In this document: positions 7,768 to 16,561 of the stretch, piece by piece
How the letters are laid out: each line of letters starts with the position of its first letter
Numbering within the stretch: the stretch's first letter is position 1
Assembly (NCBI GenBank): GCA_016844605.1
Contig: JAENJD010000018.1
Location: 1 to 50,838 of the forward strand
Reading direction: 5' to 3'
Source of the DNA: Steroidobacteraceae bacterium
Lineage (GTDB): Bacteria; Pseudomonadota; Gammaproteobacteria; Steroidobacterales; Steroidobacteraceae
Length of the DNA stretch: 50,838 nucleotides
Notes under the pieces: generated by a model
What the model saw: only the letters and a program-made list of their open reading frames with translations
The model's database searches: none
Told to the model about the DNA's origin: nothing
Position numbers and translations under genes: made by a program

Positions 7768-8805
7768 TCAGCGTACCTGATGGCCGCTGCCACCGCGCAG
7801 GTTGGCCAGGTGTCGCGCGACATTCAAGTTGTGCGCGACCAGCGAATTCGCAAAAAAATGGCGGCCATCGCCCTTGCCGGTCGCGACGAAATAGAGCGCA
7901 TCGGTCGCGGCCGGCCGCACCGCGGCCTCGAGCGCCGCGCGTCCGACCAACGCGATAGGCGTCGGCGGAAGGCCGGCACGCGTGTAGCTGTTGTAAGGCG
8001 TGTCGGTCTGAAGATCGCGGCGGCGCAGGTCGCCGTCGAAAGACTCGCCGATCCCGTAAATCACGGACGGATCGGTTTGCAGGCGCATGCCGATGCGAAG
8101 GCGTTTGACGAAAACACTGGCGATCAGCGGCCGTTCATCGGGCTCGCCGGTTTCCTTCTCGACCAGCGAGGCCAGTATCAGCGCCTCGTACGGCGTGCGG
8201 AGTGGAAGCGCCGGCTTGCGCTTCTTCCAGGCAGAGGCAAGTTCCTCCTCCAGCCGGGTTTGCGCCTGCTGAAGCAGCTCACGATCGGTTGTCCCGCGCG
8301 GGAAGCGATAGGTGTCCGGGAAGAACATTCCTTCTGGATGGCGACCCGGGAGACCCAGTCGCTTCATGACCTCGTCCTGCGACAGGCCGCGGAATTTCAC
8401 GGAGACCGCCGGATTCACCTGGATTGCGGCCAGCGCCTGCCTGAAGGTCCAGCCCTCGGGAATGGTCAGCGTGTGCATCAGGACCGCGCCGGTCACGAAC
8501 TGGTGCAGCAGCGCGGCAGGCGTCGTGCCGGGCTGCAACAGGTATTCACCGGCTTTGATCCGGGTCGCGGCACCGGTCCACTTCGCATACCAGACCCAGA
8601 CCCGGGGCCGGTCCAGCCAACCCGCTTCCGCCAGTGTGACCGCAACAGCAGTCAGTGATGCGCCGGCCGGAAGCTGGTACACAACCGGCTGCTGCAATGC
8701 GGCCAGTGGCGTCGCGAGCCAGGCCGCCTCGTACTGACGCAGGCCGAACCAGGCGACGACTGCCAGGATCACGAGGAGCGCAATGCGAACCCGCAGGCGC
8801 TTCAT
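7768..8805 (-). CDS. mltG: Endolytic transglycosylase MltG (YceG-like)
   Basis: A 345-residue inner-membrane protein that cuts nascent peptidoglycan strands and so sets glycan length. The start ATG 8805 overlaps the pabC stop as ATGA. Residues 7-22 are the single N-terminal membrane anchor; the rest is periplasmic. A LysM-like domain spans about 40-110 (LPAGASLTAVAVTLAEAG, IKAGEYLL). The catalytic domain carries EGMFFPDTYRF and ASLVEKETGEPDERP, with the conserved active-site Glu in VEKET. It then has RLRIGMRLQTDPSVIYG and TPYNSYTRAGLPPTPI. The position between pabC and tmk matches E. coli. Confidence 0.95.
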   Translation of the reverse strand: MKRLRVRIALLVILAVVAWFGLRQYEAAWLATPLAALQQPVVYQLPAGASLTAVAVTLAEAGWLDRPRVWVWYAKWTGAATRIKAGEYLLQPGTTPAALLHQFVTGAVLMHTLTIPEGWTFRQALAAIQVNPAVSVKFRGLSQDEVMKRLGLPGRHPEGMFFPDTYRFPRGTTDRELLQQAQTRLEEELASAWKKRKPALPLRTPYEALILASLVEKETGEPDERPLIASVFVKRLRIGMRLQTDPSVIYGIGESFDGDLRRRDLQTDTPYNSYTRAGLPPTPIALVGRAALEAAVRPAATDALYFVATGKGDGRHFFANSLVAHNLNVARHLANLRGGSGHQVR

Positions 8806-9608
8806 TCCTGCGTCGCCAGCCAGGAGTTGAATTTCGCCGCATGCGGTCCGGCAGGCACTTCCCTGCCCGCGAGTTCGCGCACGGGCCAGGCGCCGATCAA
8901 TGCGTTCGTCACGAAAATCTCGGTGGCCGTCTCGAGCTCGCGCGGCCGCAGGCTGCGTTCGACGACCGTGGTTGCGTGCAGAGCGGCCCAGGCGCAAAAC
9001 GCGCGGCGCATGATGCCGGCGACACCGCATTGATCGAGTGCCGGTGTCACGATCTGCCCCGCAGAGACGGCGAACAGATTGCTCTGCGTACCCGAAATGA
9101 CCTGGCCCCGATCGTCCAGCATGAGCCCCTCGGCAATGCGTTCATCGTCCCATTCGGCACGCGCCAATACCTGTTCGAGGCGGTTCAGGTGCTTGATGCC
9201 GGCAAGCACGGGATTGCGCCCCAGTCGTGTCCGGCAAAACCGAAGCCGGACACCCGCACTCCACGCGCTTTCCGGCCACGCAGGCCATTCGAATCCTGCC
9301 GCGATGCAGGTCGGCTCCACATTCGCCGGCGGACGATAGCCCCGCCCTGCGGCACCTCGAGTCCAGATCAGTTTGACGACGCCGCGGCCGCCGGGCCACG
9401 CAGCGGCGATCTGCCCAAGCAACATCTCCTGATCCGGCAATGGCAACGCCAGCCGACGCGCACCTTCGGTCAATCGCGCAAGATGCCATTCAGCGAATCG
9501 CGCCCGGCCGTCCCGCACAGCCATCGTCTCGAACAGGCCGTCACCATACTGCAGCCCACGATCCAGCGGATCGAGCCGTCCCGCTCGGCCGTTGACGAGG
9601 ATCGGCAT
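8802..9608 (-). CDS. pabC: Aminodeoxychorismate lyase
   Basis: A 268-residue fold-type IV PLP enzyme that releases pyruvate from 4-amino-4-deoxychorismate to give p-aminobenzoate for folate. The N-terminus LVNGRAGRLDPLDRGLQYGD and the turn GLFETM are diagnostic. The PLP lysine lies in AGIKHLNRLEQVLA near residue 140. The C-terminus carries VTNALIGAWPVREL. Its ATG shares a base with the pabB stop (TGATG), and its own stop overlaps mltG (ATGA), indicating translational coupling. Branched-chain or D-amino-acid transaminases share this fold, but the partner gene pabB settles the function. Confidence 0.93.
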   Translation of the reverse strand: MPILVNGRAGRLDPLDRGLQYGDGLFETMAVRDGRARFAEWHLARLTEGARRLALPLPDQEMLLGQIAAAWPGGRGVVKLIWTRGAAGRGYRPPANVEPTCIAAGFEWPAWPESAWSAGVRLRFCRTRLGRNPVLAGIKHLNRLEQVLARAEWDDERIAEGLMLDDRGQVISGTQSNLFAVSAGQIVTPALDQCGVAGIMRRAFCAWAALHATTVVERSLRPRELETATEIFVTNALIGAWPVRELAGREVPAGPHAAKFNSWLATQE

Positions 9609-10936
9609 CAGCCGCTGCTCCCGAGCGCACGCAGCACGCCACGCGCCTTGGCGCGTGTCTCATCGAGTTCATGCAGGGGATCCGAGTCGGCGACGATGCC
9701 GGCGCCGGCACGCAACTCGACCTCGCCGCCCTGCACGGTCATGGTCCGGATCAGGATGTTGAGATCGAGGCTGCCGTCCAGCGCAAGGTACCCCATGGCG
9801 CCCGTATAGGCACCGCGTCCCTTGCCCTCGAGATCACCGATCAACTGCATGCAGCGCACCTTCGGACAACCAGTGATCGTGCCACCGGGGAACAAAGCCT
9901 GGATGACCGCGCCGGGCGTGACATCGTCGCGCAGCCGGCCGCAGACATTCGAAACGATGTGATGGACGTGCGCATAGCTTTCGACCGCCATGAACTCGTC
10001 CACCTGCACGCTGCCCGGTTCGCATAGCCGGCCAAGGTCATTGCGCTCGAGGTCGATCAGCATCACGTGTTCCGCCCGCTCCTTGGCGCTCGCGGTGAGC
10101 TCGGCGATCGATGCCGCATCGCCCGACGCGAGCCGGGGCCGCGTGCCCGCGATCGGCCGCGTGTCGATGCGACGGCCAGACACGCGCACGAGGCGCTCCG
10201 GAGAACTCGACAGGATGGCGACATCGTCGAGCTGGGCGATGCCCGAAAAGGCGCCGGGATTGGCGGCGCGGAGACGCGCATAGAGTCTTGCAGGCGTCAT
10301 GCCGCCAGGGATGGGCGCACGCCAGGTACGGGCCAGATTGGCCTGGTAGACGTCACCGGCCGCGATATGAGCCAGGGCTGCGCGACAGGCCTGCAGGTAC
10401 CGCTCCGGATCGTCCTCGGACACGGCGCTCACGGGACCGATCGGCTCGGGGCTTGCGGCTTGCCTGATGTCCTGGAAATCGGAACGCAGCCTGTCGGCCA
10501 GCCCTGCCGCTACGGGCTCGGCCAGCACCGTGGTCGCGCCCGACTCATGATCGTGAAGCAGGGCCGCTCGCATGCGCCAGGCGAGCGCCACGACCGGCAG
10601 GGGGGACGGCGGCAGCCGCAGCGAGGGTTCGACTTCGGAAGCCAACTCATAGCCCAGGAACAGGAACCAGCCACCCGCAAATGGCCAGGGCGCCGGCGGT
10701 GCCGGGCCCCTCTCACGCTTCCACCAGGCATCCAGACGATCGCAGAAACGATCGCCCTCGCCCTCGCCCTGCAGCCGCCGGTCTCGATCCAGCAGCAGGC
10801 GCGCTTCTGGCGCAGCCAGCAGCAACGTGAACCGGCCCAGCGGCTGGCCCGCCGCCGAACTGTCGAGCAGCACCGGATAGCGCTCCGGATACCGCTCGTG
10901 CAGCGCCAGCATCCGACCGACCGGATCCCCTTCCAC
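9608..10936 (-). CDS. pabB: Aminodeoxychorismate synthase component I
   Basis: A 442-residue chorismate-utilising enzyme that makes 4-amino-4-deoxychorismate with a PabA glutaminase located elsewhere. It starts at GTG 10936, five bases after the fabF stop. The N-terminal third is the anthranilate-synthase-I N domain (GGWFLFLGYELASEVEP). The chorismate-binding domain carries AGDVYQANLARTW, SSSPERLVR, DTRPIAGTRPR, HVMLIDLERNDLGR, FPGGTITGCPK and the terminal GAGIVADSDPLHELDET. PIAGT is the signature that separates PabB from many TrpE proteins. E. coli does not have pabB in this position; here pabB and pabC sit side by side. Confidence 0.93.
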   Translation of the reverse strand: MEGDPVGRMLALHERYPERYPVLLDSSAAGQPLGRFTLLLAAPEARLLLDRDRRLQGEGEGDRFCDRLDAWWKRERGPAPPAPWPFAGGWFLFLGYELASEVEPSLRLPPSPLPVVALAWRMRAALLHDHESGATTVLAEPVAAGLADRLRSDFQDIRQAASPEPIGPVSAVSEDDPERYLQACRAALAHIAAGDVYQANLARTWRAPIPGGMTPARLYARLRAANPGAFSGIAQLDDVAILSSSPERLVRVSGRRIDTRPIAGTRPRLASGDAASIAELTASAKERAEHVMLIDLERNDLGRLCEPGSVQVDEFMAVESYAHVHHIVSNVCGRLRDDVTPGAVIQALFPGGTITGCPKVRCMQLIGDLEGKGRGAYTGAMGYLALDGSLDLNILIRTMTVQGGEVELRAGAGIVADSDPLHELDETRAKARGVLRALGSSG

Positions 10937-10941
10937 CGGCT

Positions 10942-12186
10942 TCAGCGTAGCGCGCGAAAGACCAGCGTGCCGTTGGTTCCGCCGAAGCCGAAGGAATTGC
11001 TCACGATCGTGTCGATCTTCATGCGCCTCGCGGTGTTCGGCACGTAATCGAGATCGCAGCCTTCGCCAGGATTGTCGAGATTGATGGTCGGCGGAGCGGT
11101 CTGGTCGCGGATCGCAAGGATGCTGAAGATCGCCTCGACGGCACCCGCGGCGCCCAGCAGGTGGCCGGTCATGGATTTTGTCGAGCTCACTGCAAGTTTC
11201 CTTGCATGGGGGCCGAATGCATCCTTGATCGCGGTGGTCTCGGCAATGTCGCCGAGGATCGTCGAGGTCGCGTGCGCATTGATGTACTGGACCTCATCGG
11301 GGTTGATGCGCGCGTCGCGCAGGGAATTGGCCATCGACTGCTTTGCGCCGGCTCCATTTTCCGGTGGCGCGGTGATGTGGTAGGCATCCCCGCTCATCCC
11401 GAAGCCGATAAGTTCCGCGTGAATCGAAGCATTGCGCGCCCTTGCGTGTTCGTATTCCTCCAGCACCACGGCACCCGCCCCGTCGCCCATCACGAATCCG
11501 TCGCGATCCCGGTCCCAGGGTCGGCTCGCGCGTTCGGGGTCGTCGTTGCGCGTCGATACCGCCCGCGCCTGGCAGAATCCGCCGACAGCCGTCGGCGTCT
11601 GCGCCATCTCGGCACCGCCGGCGACGATGACGTCCGCATCGCCGTACTGGATCGTGCGCATGCCGATGCCGATGCTGTGCGTCGAGGTGGTGCAGGCCGT
11701 GACCAGCGCGAGATTCGGGCCGGTGACGCCGTACATGATCGAAAGGTGGCCCGAGATCATGTTGACGATACTGGCCGGAATGTAGAAGGGAGAGATCTTT
11801 CTCGGCGTCCGGGACTCGAGATAGCGAGCGTGGTTTTCTTCAATGGTCGCGAGACCGCCGATGCCTGCCCCGAATACAAGGCCGATCCGGGCACGGTTCG
11901 CATCCGTGACCTCGAGGCCCGAAGCGGCGATCGCCTGCACGCCGGCCGCCACGCCGTACTGCATGAACAGGTCCATGCGCCGCGCTTCCTTGGCGGGCAT
12001 GAATTTCGAAGCCTCGAAGCCCGGCACACTGCCGGCGAAGGTCACGGGGAAACCCGTGGTGTCGAAACGCGTGATCGGGCCGATGCCGCTCTTGCCTGCG
12101 AGGCAGGCGGTCCAGCTGTCAGCGACGGAATTGCCGAGCGGCGACACCATGCCGAGCCCGGTGACGACCACACGACGCTTGCTCAA
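10942..12186 (-). CDS. fabF: 3-oxoacyl-[acyl-carrier-protein] synthase II
   Basis: A 414-residue condensing enzyme for fatty acid elongation. I choose TTG 12186 because AGAGGA sits six bases upstream and gives the family N-terminus [18 protein letters not shown]. An in-frame ATG at 12216 would put that ribosome site inside the gene. The triad is Cys165 ([13 protein letters not shown]), His305 ([12 protein letters not shown]) and His342 ([14 protein letters not shown]), with Lys337 also conserved. TTSTH differs slightly from the usual TSGTH after the active-site Cys. It follows acpP with a strong hairpin in the 78-base gap. Confidence 0.96.
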   Translation of the reverse strand: MSKRRVVVTGLGMVSPLGNSVADSWTACLAGKSGIGPITRFDTTGFPVTFAGSVPGFEASKFMPAKEARRMDLFMQYGVAAGVQAIAASGLEVTDANRARIGLVFGAGIGGLATIEENHARYLESRTPRKISPFYIPASIVNMISGHLSIMYGVTGPNLALVTACTTSTHSIGIGMRTIQYGDADVIVAGGAEMAQTPTAVGGFCQARAVSTRNDDPERASRPWDRDRDGFVMGDGAGAVVLEEYEHARARNASIHAELIGFGMSGDAYHITAPPENGAGAKQSMANSLRDARINPDEVQYINAHATSTILGDIAETTAIKDAFGPHARKLAVSSTKSMTGHLLGAAGAVEAIFSILAIRDQTAPPTINLDNPGEGCDLDYVPNTARRMKIDTIVSNSFGFGGTNGTLVFRALR

Positions 12187-12223
12187 GCGGTTTCCTCTGC
12201 CTGGCGGGGCTGGCATGAAGCAA

Positions 12224-12251
12224 CGAGCCCCGGCCGCGAGGCCGGGGCTCG
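12224..12251 (-). terminator. Strong GC hairpin between acpP and fabF
   Basis: CGAGCCCCGGCC and GGCCGGGGCTCG form a perfect 12-bp inverted repeat around a 4-base loop (12236-12239). On the transcribed strand no run of T follows, so it is not a complete intrinsic terminator. A partial block or an RNA-stabilising 3' end would let acpP mRNA exceed fabF mRNA, in line with the high ACP demand of cells. That role is inference. Confidence 0.45.
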
Positions 12252-12264
12252 CGCAGGCATGGCC

Positions 12265-12507
12265 TTAAGACTTGGACTGGTGCTGGACGATGTAATCGAT
12301 CGCCTGCTGCACCGTGGTGATCTTCTCGGCATCCTCGTCCGGTATCTCGGTCTCGAACTCTTCCTCGAGCGCCATTACGAGCTCGACCGTGTCCAGGGAA
12401 TCGGCACCCAGATCGTCGACGAAGGACGCGTCATTCGTGACCTCTTCGTCCTTCACCCCGAGTTGCTCGGCGACGATCTTCTTCACCCGTTCTTCGACTG
12501 TGCTCAT
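12265..12507 (-). CDS. acpP: Acyl carrier protein
   Basis: An 80-residue acidic four-helix protein that carries growing acyl chains on phosphopantetheine. The attachment Ser37 lies in [19 protein letters not shown], the classic motif. The start ATG 12507 follows an A-rich stretch with AGGG upstream. The remaining helix III-IV region reads [19 protein letters not shown], as in E. coli ACP. It lies between fabG and fabF in the canonical order. The 156-base gap separating it from fabG is the longest in the operon and could hold its own promoter, though I see no convincing -35/-10 pair there. Confidence 0.97.
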   Translation of the reverse strand: MSTVEERVKKIVAEQLGVKDEEVTNDASFVDDLGADSLDTVELVMALEEEFETEIPDEDAEKITTVQQAIDYIVQHQSKS

Positions 12508-12663
12508 CGGTTTTTTTTCCCTTGCCTGTTGGTGCCCATGGCGGCATGCGGGCCGGCCGGGGGTCGCCATTCTATGCCACGGCCCCCCCACTGGCTACCA
12601 GAAACCATTCTTGTGCACTGTTTCTGAAAGCCTTTTCTTTCGATCGTAAGCACCCGAAATCGT

Positions 12664-13416
12664 TCAGGACATGTACGTTCCACCATTGACATGAAGGGTC
12701 TCCCCGGTGATCCAGCTGGCTGCTGACGATGCCAGAAAACAGACCGCCGCGGCGATGTCCGCAGGCTGTCCAAGGCGCCCGAGCGGTATCTGGGTCGCGA
12801 GCGAGCTGCGCTGCTCCTCGCTCAGGGCGCGGGTCAAGTCCGTGTCGATAAAGCCCGGTGCGACGACATTGACCGTGATGCCGCGTGAGGCGACTTCGCG
12901 GGCCATCGAGCGCGTGAACCCGCCAATGCCGGCCTTGGCGGCGCAGTAGTTCGCCTGGCCCGGATTGCCGATCATCGCGACCACCGAGGAGATGTTCACG
13001 ATGCGCCCCTTGCGCGCCTTCATCATCCCGCGCAGCACTGCCTTGCTGAGCCGGAACACCGAGCCCAGATTGGTATCGATCACCGCATCCCAGTCCTCCG
13101 CCTTCATGCGCAGGAGCAGCGTGTCGCGCGTGATGCCGGCATTGTTGACGAGAATCGTTACCGCGCCCTCGCGTCCCTCGATGTCCGCTATCGCGACGTC
13201 GATGGCCGCGCGGTCCGAAACGTCGAGCACGAGGCCGCGGCCGGCAATGCCAGCGCCCGCAAGCATCGCATCGATCGCCGCGACACCCGTGGCCCCGGTC
13301 GCCGTGCCGATGACTTTCGCGCCTTGTGCGCCGAGTGCAAGCGCTATCGCCTGACCGATGCCGCGCGAGGCGCCTGTCACGAGTGCGAGCTCGCCCGCGA
13401 GTGTCTGGGTCGTCAT
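12664..13416 (-). CDS. fabG: 3-oxoacyl-[acyl-carrier-protein] reductase
   Basis: A 250-residue short-chain dehydrogenase that reduces 3-oxoacyl-ACP with NADPH. The start ATG 13416 overlaps the fabD stop as ATGA. The cofactor loop TGASRGIG is at residues 14-21, NNAGIT at 91-96, and the Ser143/144, Tyr157, Lys161 triad in NISSVVAMIG and NYCAAKAG. The C-terminus GETLHVNGGTYMS is the standard FabG ending. Operon position between fabD and acpP separates it from the many other SDRs, such as the one at 44083. Confidence 0.96.
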   Translation of the reverse strand: MTTQTLAGELALVTGASRGIGQAIALALGAQGAKVIGTATGATGVAAIDAMLAGAGIAGRGLVLDVSDRAAIDVAIADIEGREGAVTILVNNAGITRDTLLLRMKAEDWDAVIDTNLGSVFRLSKAVLRGMMKARKGRIVNISSVVAMIGNPGQANYCAAKAGIGGFTRSMAREVASRGITVNVVAPGFIDTDLTRALSEEQRSSLATQIPLGRLGQPADIAAAVCFLASSAASWITGETLHVNGGTYMS

Positions 13417-14363
13417 CCGTCGTCGCTCCCCGTTGCCGCCGCCAGCGCGGCCTGAAATGTATCCGCCCCGTCGATCGCGTTGATCGTGAGTTCGCGGCCG
13501 CCAGGCGCGCGACGCGCAAGACCTGCAAGCACCTTTCCGGGCCCGCATTCGATCAATTGCTGCGCGCCCGCCGCGATCATCGCCGCGACAATAGCCGACC
13601 AGCGGACCGGATTGAACAATTGCCTGTACAAGCCGTCCCGAATCGCTGCCGGCGAGTCGTGCAGCCCGCCATCGAACGCATAGACGCGAATCGCGGGCGC
13701 CTGCACTGCGAGGGACCGCAGCCGCTCGCGCATTTCTTCCGCCGCGGGCCTCATCAGTGCGCTATGTGAAGGGACCGAGACGGGCAGCAGGGCCGTCCGC
13801 TTCGCCCCACGCGCCTTGCAGTTTTCGATGGCCCGTGCGACCGCCGCTGTATTGCCCGCGATGACGAGCTGGCCTGGCGAGTTGTAATTAACCGGCTGCA
13901 CGACTTCGCCCTGCGCGGACTCGATGCAGGCCGCCTCGATCGAGGCGTCGTCGAGCCCCAGGATCGCGGCCATTGCGCCGATGCCCGCCGGCACAGCGCG
14001 TTGCATCGCCTGCCCGCGCAGTCGCACGAGTTCGATCGCGGCCCTGAATTCGATGGAGCCGGCACAAACCAGCGCACTGTATTCGCCGAGACTGTGCCCG
14101 GCCATCATCGCGGGTGCCGCGCCGCCGCGCCGTTGCCAGGCCCGCCAGACTGCGACTCCGGCCGCCAGCATCGCGGGTTGCGTCCGTTCGGTCCCGGAAA
14201 GCTGCTCCTCCGGGCCCTGCTGGCAAAGCCGCCAGAGGTCATAACCGAGGACTTCCGATGCTTCCGCAAAGGTGTCGCCAATCACCGACTCTGCATCGGC
14301 CAGTGTCGCCAGCATGCCGACCGACTGGGAGCCCTGCCCCGGAAACATCATCCCCAGCTTCAA
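13413..14363 (-). CDS. fabD: Malonyl-CoA:ACP transacylase
   Basis: A 316-residue enzyme that loads malonyl groups onto ACP. The first family residues (LKLGMMFPGQGSQ) require a TTG start at 14363; the next in-frame ATG at 14351 would cut into the first strand. The active-site Ser91 lies in AGHSLGEYSAL, and the oxyanion loop is FPGQGSQ. PSHSALMRPAAEEM supplies the catalytic His and VPVPVS-like positions are conserved. It is the first gene of the operon in this genome, whereas in E. coli fabH precedes it. Confidence 0.94.
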   Translation of the reverse strand: MKLGMMFPGQGSQSVGMLATLADAESVIGDTFAEASEVLGYDLWRLCQQGPEEQLSGTERTQPAMLAAGVAVWRAWQRRGGAAPAMMAGHSLGEYSALVCAGSIEFRAAIELVRLRGQAMQRAVPAGIGAMAAILGLDDASIEAACIESAQGEVVQPVNYNSPGQLVIAGNTAAVARAIENCKARGAKRTALLPVSVPSHSALMRPAAEEMRERLRSLAVQAPAIRVYAFDGGLHDSPAAIRDGLYRQLFNPVRWSAIVAAMIAAGAQQLIECGPGKVLAGLARRAPGGRELTINAIDGADTFQAALAAATGSDDG

Positions 14364-14388
14364 GAGTCGCGCCCCCGGCTCCCCAAGA

Positions 14389-14401
14389 CGCGCCGATTAT
14401 A
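14389..14401 (-). promoter_or_regulatory. -10 element of the fab operon
   Basis: TATAAT on the minus strand at 14401-14396 is a perfect -10 hexamer and would start transcription near 14389, 26 bases before the fabD start. No good -35 is found at 16-18 bases (TTGTGA is only 12 bases away), so an activator or an extended element may be needed. The 146-base gap from 14364 to 14509 also serves the divergent gspG. Confidence 0.4.
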
Positions 14402-14509
14402 GGTTGAGCGCGGTCACAAGGCGGGAGTCGCCTCCGGGCCCGGGGGATTCGACCTGATATCATGCGCGTGCTGTGCAGGTCGCGCCTCGCGCCGGGGCAG
14501 GAGGACTAG

Positions 14510-14953
14510 ATGCGCCAGGCTTTCCACCGCGAATCCGGATTCACACTGATCGAGATCATGGTCGTGCTCGTGATCATTGCGATCCTGGGTGCACTGATCG
14601 CGCCGCAGATTCTCGGACAGGTGGACGCCGCCCGGATAAAGGCAACCAAGCTGGACGTCCGCTCGCTGGGCACGGCGCTCGACATGTACCAGATGGACAA
14701 CTTCCGTTACCCGTCGACCGAACAGGGCCTCGAGGCACTGGTCAGGAAGCCGGATGACCCCTCCGTTCGCAATTGGCGACCGCAGGGTTACCTGCGCGCG
14801 AAGAACGTGCCGAAGGACCAGTGGGGCAATGACTACATCTACCTGCAACCGGGCACCAGGGGCGGCGCCTATGACCTCTACACCCTGGGCGCCGATGGGC
14901 AGCCCGGCGGCGAAGACACGGATGCAGACATCGGCAACTGGAATATCGACTGA
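14510..14953 (+). CDS. gspG: Type II secretion major pseudopilin GspG
   Basis: A 147-residue pseudopilin, start ATG 14510 with AGGAGG eight bases upstream. The prepilin peptidase site is RESG|FTLIEIMVVLVII, with Phe+1 and Glu+5, followed by a hydrophobic N-terminal helix. The GspG-specific YRYPSTEQGL-like segment appears as FRYPSTEQGLEALV. The C-terminal calcium-binding GspG loop is present (LYTLGADGQPGGEDTDADI). It polymerises into the pseudopilus that pushes substrates through the outer-membrane secretin. It opens the gspG-N block here; gspC, D, E and F are not in the window. Confidence 0.97.
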   Translation: MRQAFHRESGFTLIEIMVVLVIIAILGALIAPQILGQVDAARIKATKLDVRSLGTALDMYQMDNFRYPSTEQGLEALVRKPDDPSVRNWRPQGYLRAKNVPKDQWGNDYIYLQPGTRGGAYDLYTLGADGQPGGEDTDADIGNWNID

Positions 14954-14968
14954 CGGCCTGAGCGGGTC

Positions 14969-15508
14969 GTGACCATCGCAGCAATCCGTCTTCACCACGA
15001 CCAGCGCGGATTCACGCTGATCGAGATACTGGTCGTCGTTGTCATCATCGCCATTATTGCGGCCGTTGCAACACTGTCGATCGGCGTGCTCGGCGACGAT
15101 CGCGAGATGGAACTCGAGACCGAGCGATTGACCGACACGATTGCGCTCCTGCAGGAACAGGCACAGCTGGAAGGACGCGACTACGGCCTGCGGATCGAGG
15201 GTGCCGGCTACGAATTCCTCCGCTTTGACGGCTTTGAGCAGCGCTGGACGAATGTCGGTGAAGATCCGTGGCTGCGGCCGCACGAATTGCCGCCCGGACT
15301 CGCATTCGCACTCGAGATCGAGGGCAGACTCGTCCTGTTGCGCAAGCCCGCCGGGGCCGATGCAAGAATCCCGCAACTGATGGCCTATGGCAGCGGGGAT
15401 GTCACTCCCTATCGCCTGACGCTTGCACGCCCCGACACCGGCCGGCGCGTCACGCTGATCGGCGGCGCCGATGGCATGATCGAGATCGAGCGTCATGAAC
15501 CCCAGTAA
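14969..15508 (+). CDS. gspH: Type II secretion minor pseudopilin GspH
   Basis: A 179-residue minor pseudopilin starting at GTG 14969. The prepilin motif is HDQRG|FTLIEILVVVVIIAI with Glu+5. After the helix comes LGDDREMELETERLTDTIAL and the beta-rich globular domain with YGLRIEGAGYEFLRFDG, typical of GspH. It is expected to sit at or near the pseudopilus tip base. The gene overlaps gspI by 14 bases. FimT-like pilins share this fold, but gene order fixes the identity. Confidence 0.93.
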   Translation: MTIAAIRLHHDQRGFTLIEILVVVVIIAIIAAVATLSIGVLGDDREMELETERLTDTIALLQEQAQLEGRDYGLRIEGAGYEFLRFDGFEQRWTNVGEDPWLRPHELPPGLAFALEIEGRLVLLRKPAGADARIPQLMAYGSGDVTPYRLTLARPDTGRRVTLIGGADGMIEIERHEPQ

Positions 15509-15950
15509 ACGCTTTCGGGGATTCACGCTGATCGAGGTCGTCGTCGCGCTCGCGATCGTCGCACTCGGCATGTTTGCCGTCTTCAAGGCGATCGGCGATA
15601 CGACCAGCAATATCGGCTATCTGCGCGATCGCAGCATGGCCGCTTGGATTGCGGACAACCGGATCACCGAGATTCGCCTCTCGGGCGAATTTCCCTCGGT
15701 CGACAAGACCGAAGCCGATGTGGATTTCGCGGGCCGGCGCTGGCACTGGGTCGCGACCGTTTCGCAGACGCCGGTCGAGGGCCTGCGCCGCATCGACATG
15801 AAGGTGCGCCGCGAAGGCGACGCGGAGGATTCCGCACTGGCCAGCCTTGCGGGCTTTGTCGGAGCAACGGCGACCGCAACCGGGCCGTCGCCGACCCCCT
15901 GGAACAGTGGCGCCCTGGAGCAAAACCCGGGCGACGAGGAAGAGCAGTGA
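15495..15950 (+). CDS. gspI: Type II secretion minor pseudopilin GspI
   Basis: A 151-residue pseudopilin with the cleavage site RFRG|FTLIEVVVALAIVALG and Glu+5. WIADNRITEIRLSGEFPS and GRRWHWVATVSQTPVEGLRRIDM match the conserved GspI core. The C-terminal 30 residues after LASLAGFVG are a Pro/Thr-rich, probably flexible extension that typical GspI proteins lack. It forms the tip complex with GspJ and GspK. Its stop overlaps the gspJ start (TGATG). Confidence 0.94.
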   Translation: MNPSKRFRGFTLIEVVVALAIVALGMFAVFKAIGDTTSNIGYLRDRSMAAWIADNRITEIRLSGEFPSVDKTEADVDFAGRRWHWVATVSQTPVEGLRRIDMKVRREGDAEDSALASLAGFVGATATATGPSPTPWNSGALEQNPGDEEEQ

Positions 15951-16561
15951 TGCGCGATCGCTGCCGGGGCTTCACGCTGCTCGAGATCCTGGTCGCGATA
16001 GCGATACTCGCGATCATGAGCGTCATGGCCTATCGCTCGGTCAGTGAGGCGCGCGTCTCCGTCGAGAATGCCGGCGGCCACATGGACCGCCTGCGTGAAG
16101 TGCAGCGCGCGATGAATCTGCTGACCGGGGATTTCCGCACGCTGGCGCCACGGCCGATACGCGAGCCGATCGGCGACGGCTATCGCGCCGCCCTCCGGCG
16201 TGACCCGAATGGCGTGAGCCTGGTCGAGCTATCGCACGCCGGCTGGCCGAATGGCGCGGGCTCGCCCCGCGGCACGGTGCAGCGTGTCAGCTACCGCCTC
16301 GAAGAGCACACGCTGATCCGTGAATACTGGAATGTGACCGACCCGACCCTCGCCAATGTCCCGATTGCGCGCCGGCTGCTCAACCAGGTCGAGAGCATCG
16401 AGATCCGCTACATGAATTCTGGCCGCGAATGGGTGACCGAATGGCCGCCGCTCGGCAGCGCCGCTGACACCGGATTCCGTTCGCGCCCGATGGCCGTCGA
16501 GATCAGGATCGTGCTGACCGATTACGGCGAGTTGCGCCGCCTGATCGAGGTGCCCGGATGA
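15950..16561 (+). CDS. gspJ: Type II secretion minor pseudopilin GspJ
   Basis: A 203-residue pseudopilin. ATG 15950 shares its first base with the gspI stop. The motif RCRG|FTLLEILVAIAILAIMS has Glu+5. MNLLTGDFRTLAPRPIR and the segment VSYRLEEHTLIREYWNV are GspJ hallmarks, as is the final LRRLIEVPG. It associates with GspI and GspK at the pseudopilus tip. Its end overlaps gspK by four bases (ATGA). Confidence 0.95.
   Translation: MRDRCRGFTLLEILVAIAILAIMSVMAYRSVSEARVSVENAGGHMDRLREVQRAMNLLTGDFRTLAPRPIREPIGDGYRAALRRDPNGVSLVELSHAGWPNGAGSPRGTVQRVSYRLEEHTLIREYWNVTDPTLANVPIARRLLNQVESIEIRYMNSGREWVTEWPPLGSAADTGFRSRPMAVEIRIVLTDYGELRRLIEVPG

Noticed and set aside
11161-12627. 488-codon open frame on the plus strand.
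   Set aside because: It is antisense to fabF and acpP, has no recognisable domain and no ribosome site.
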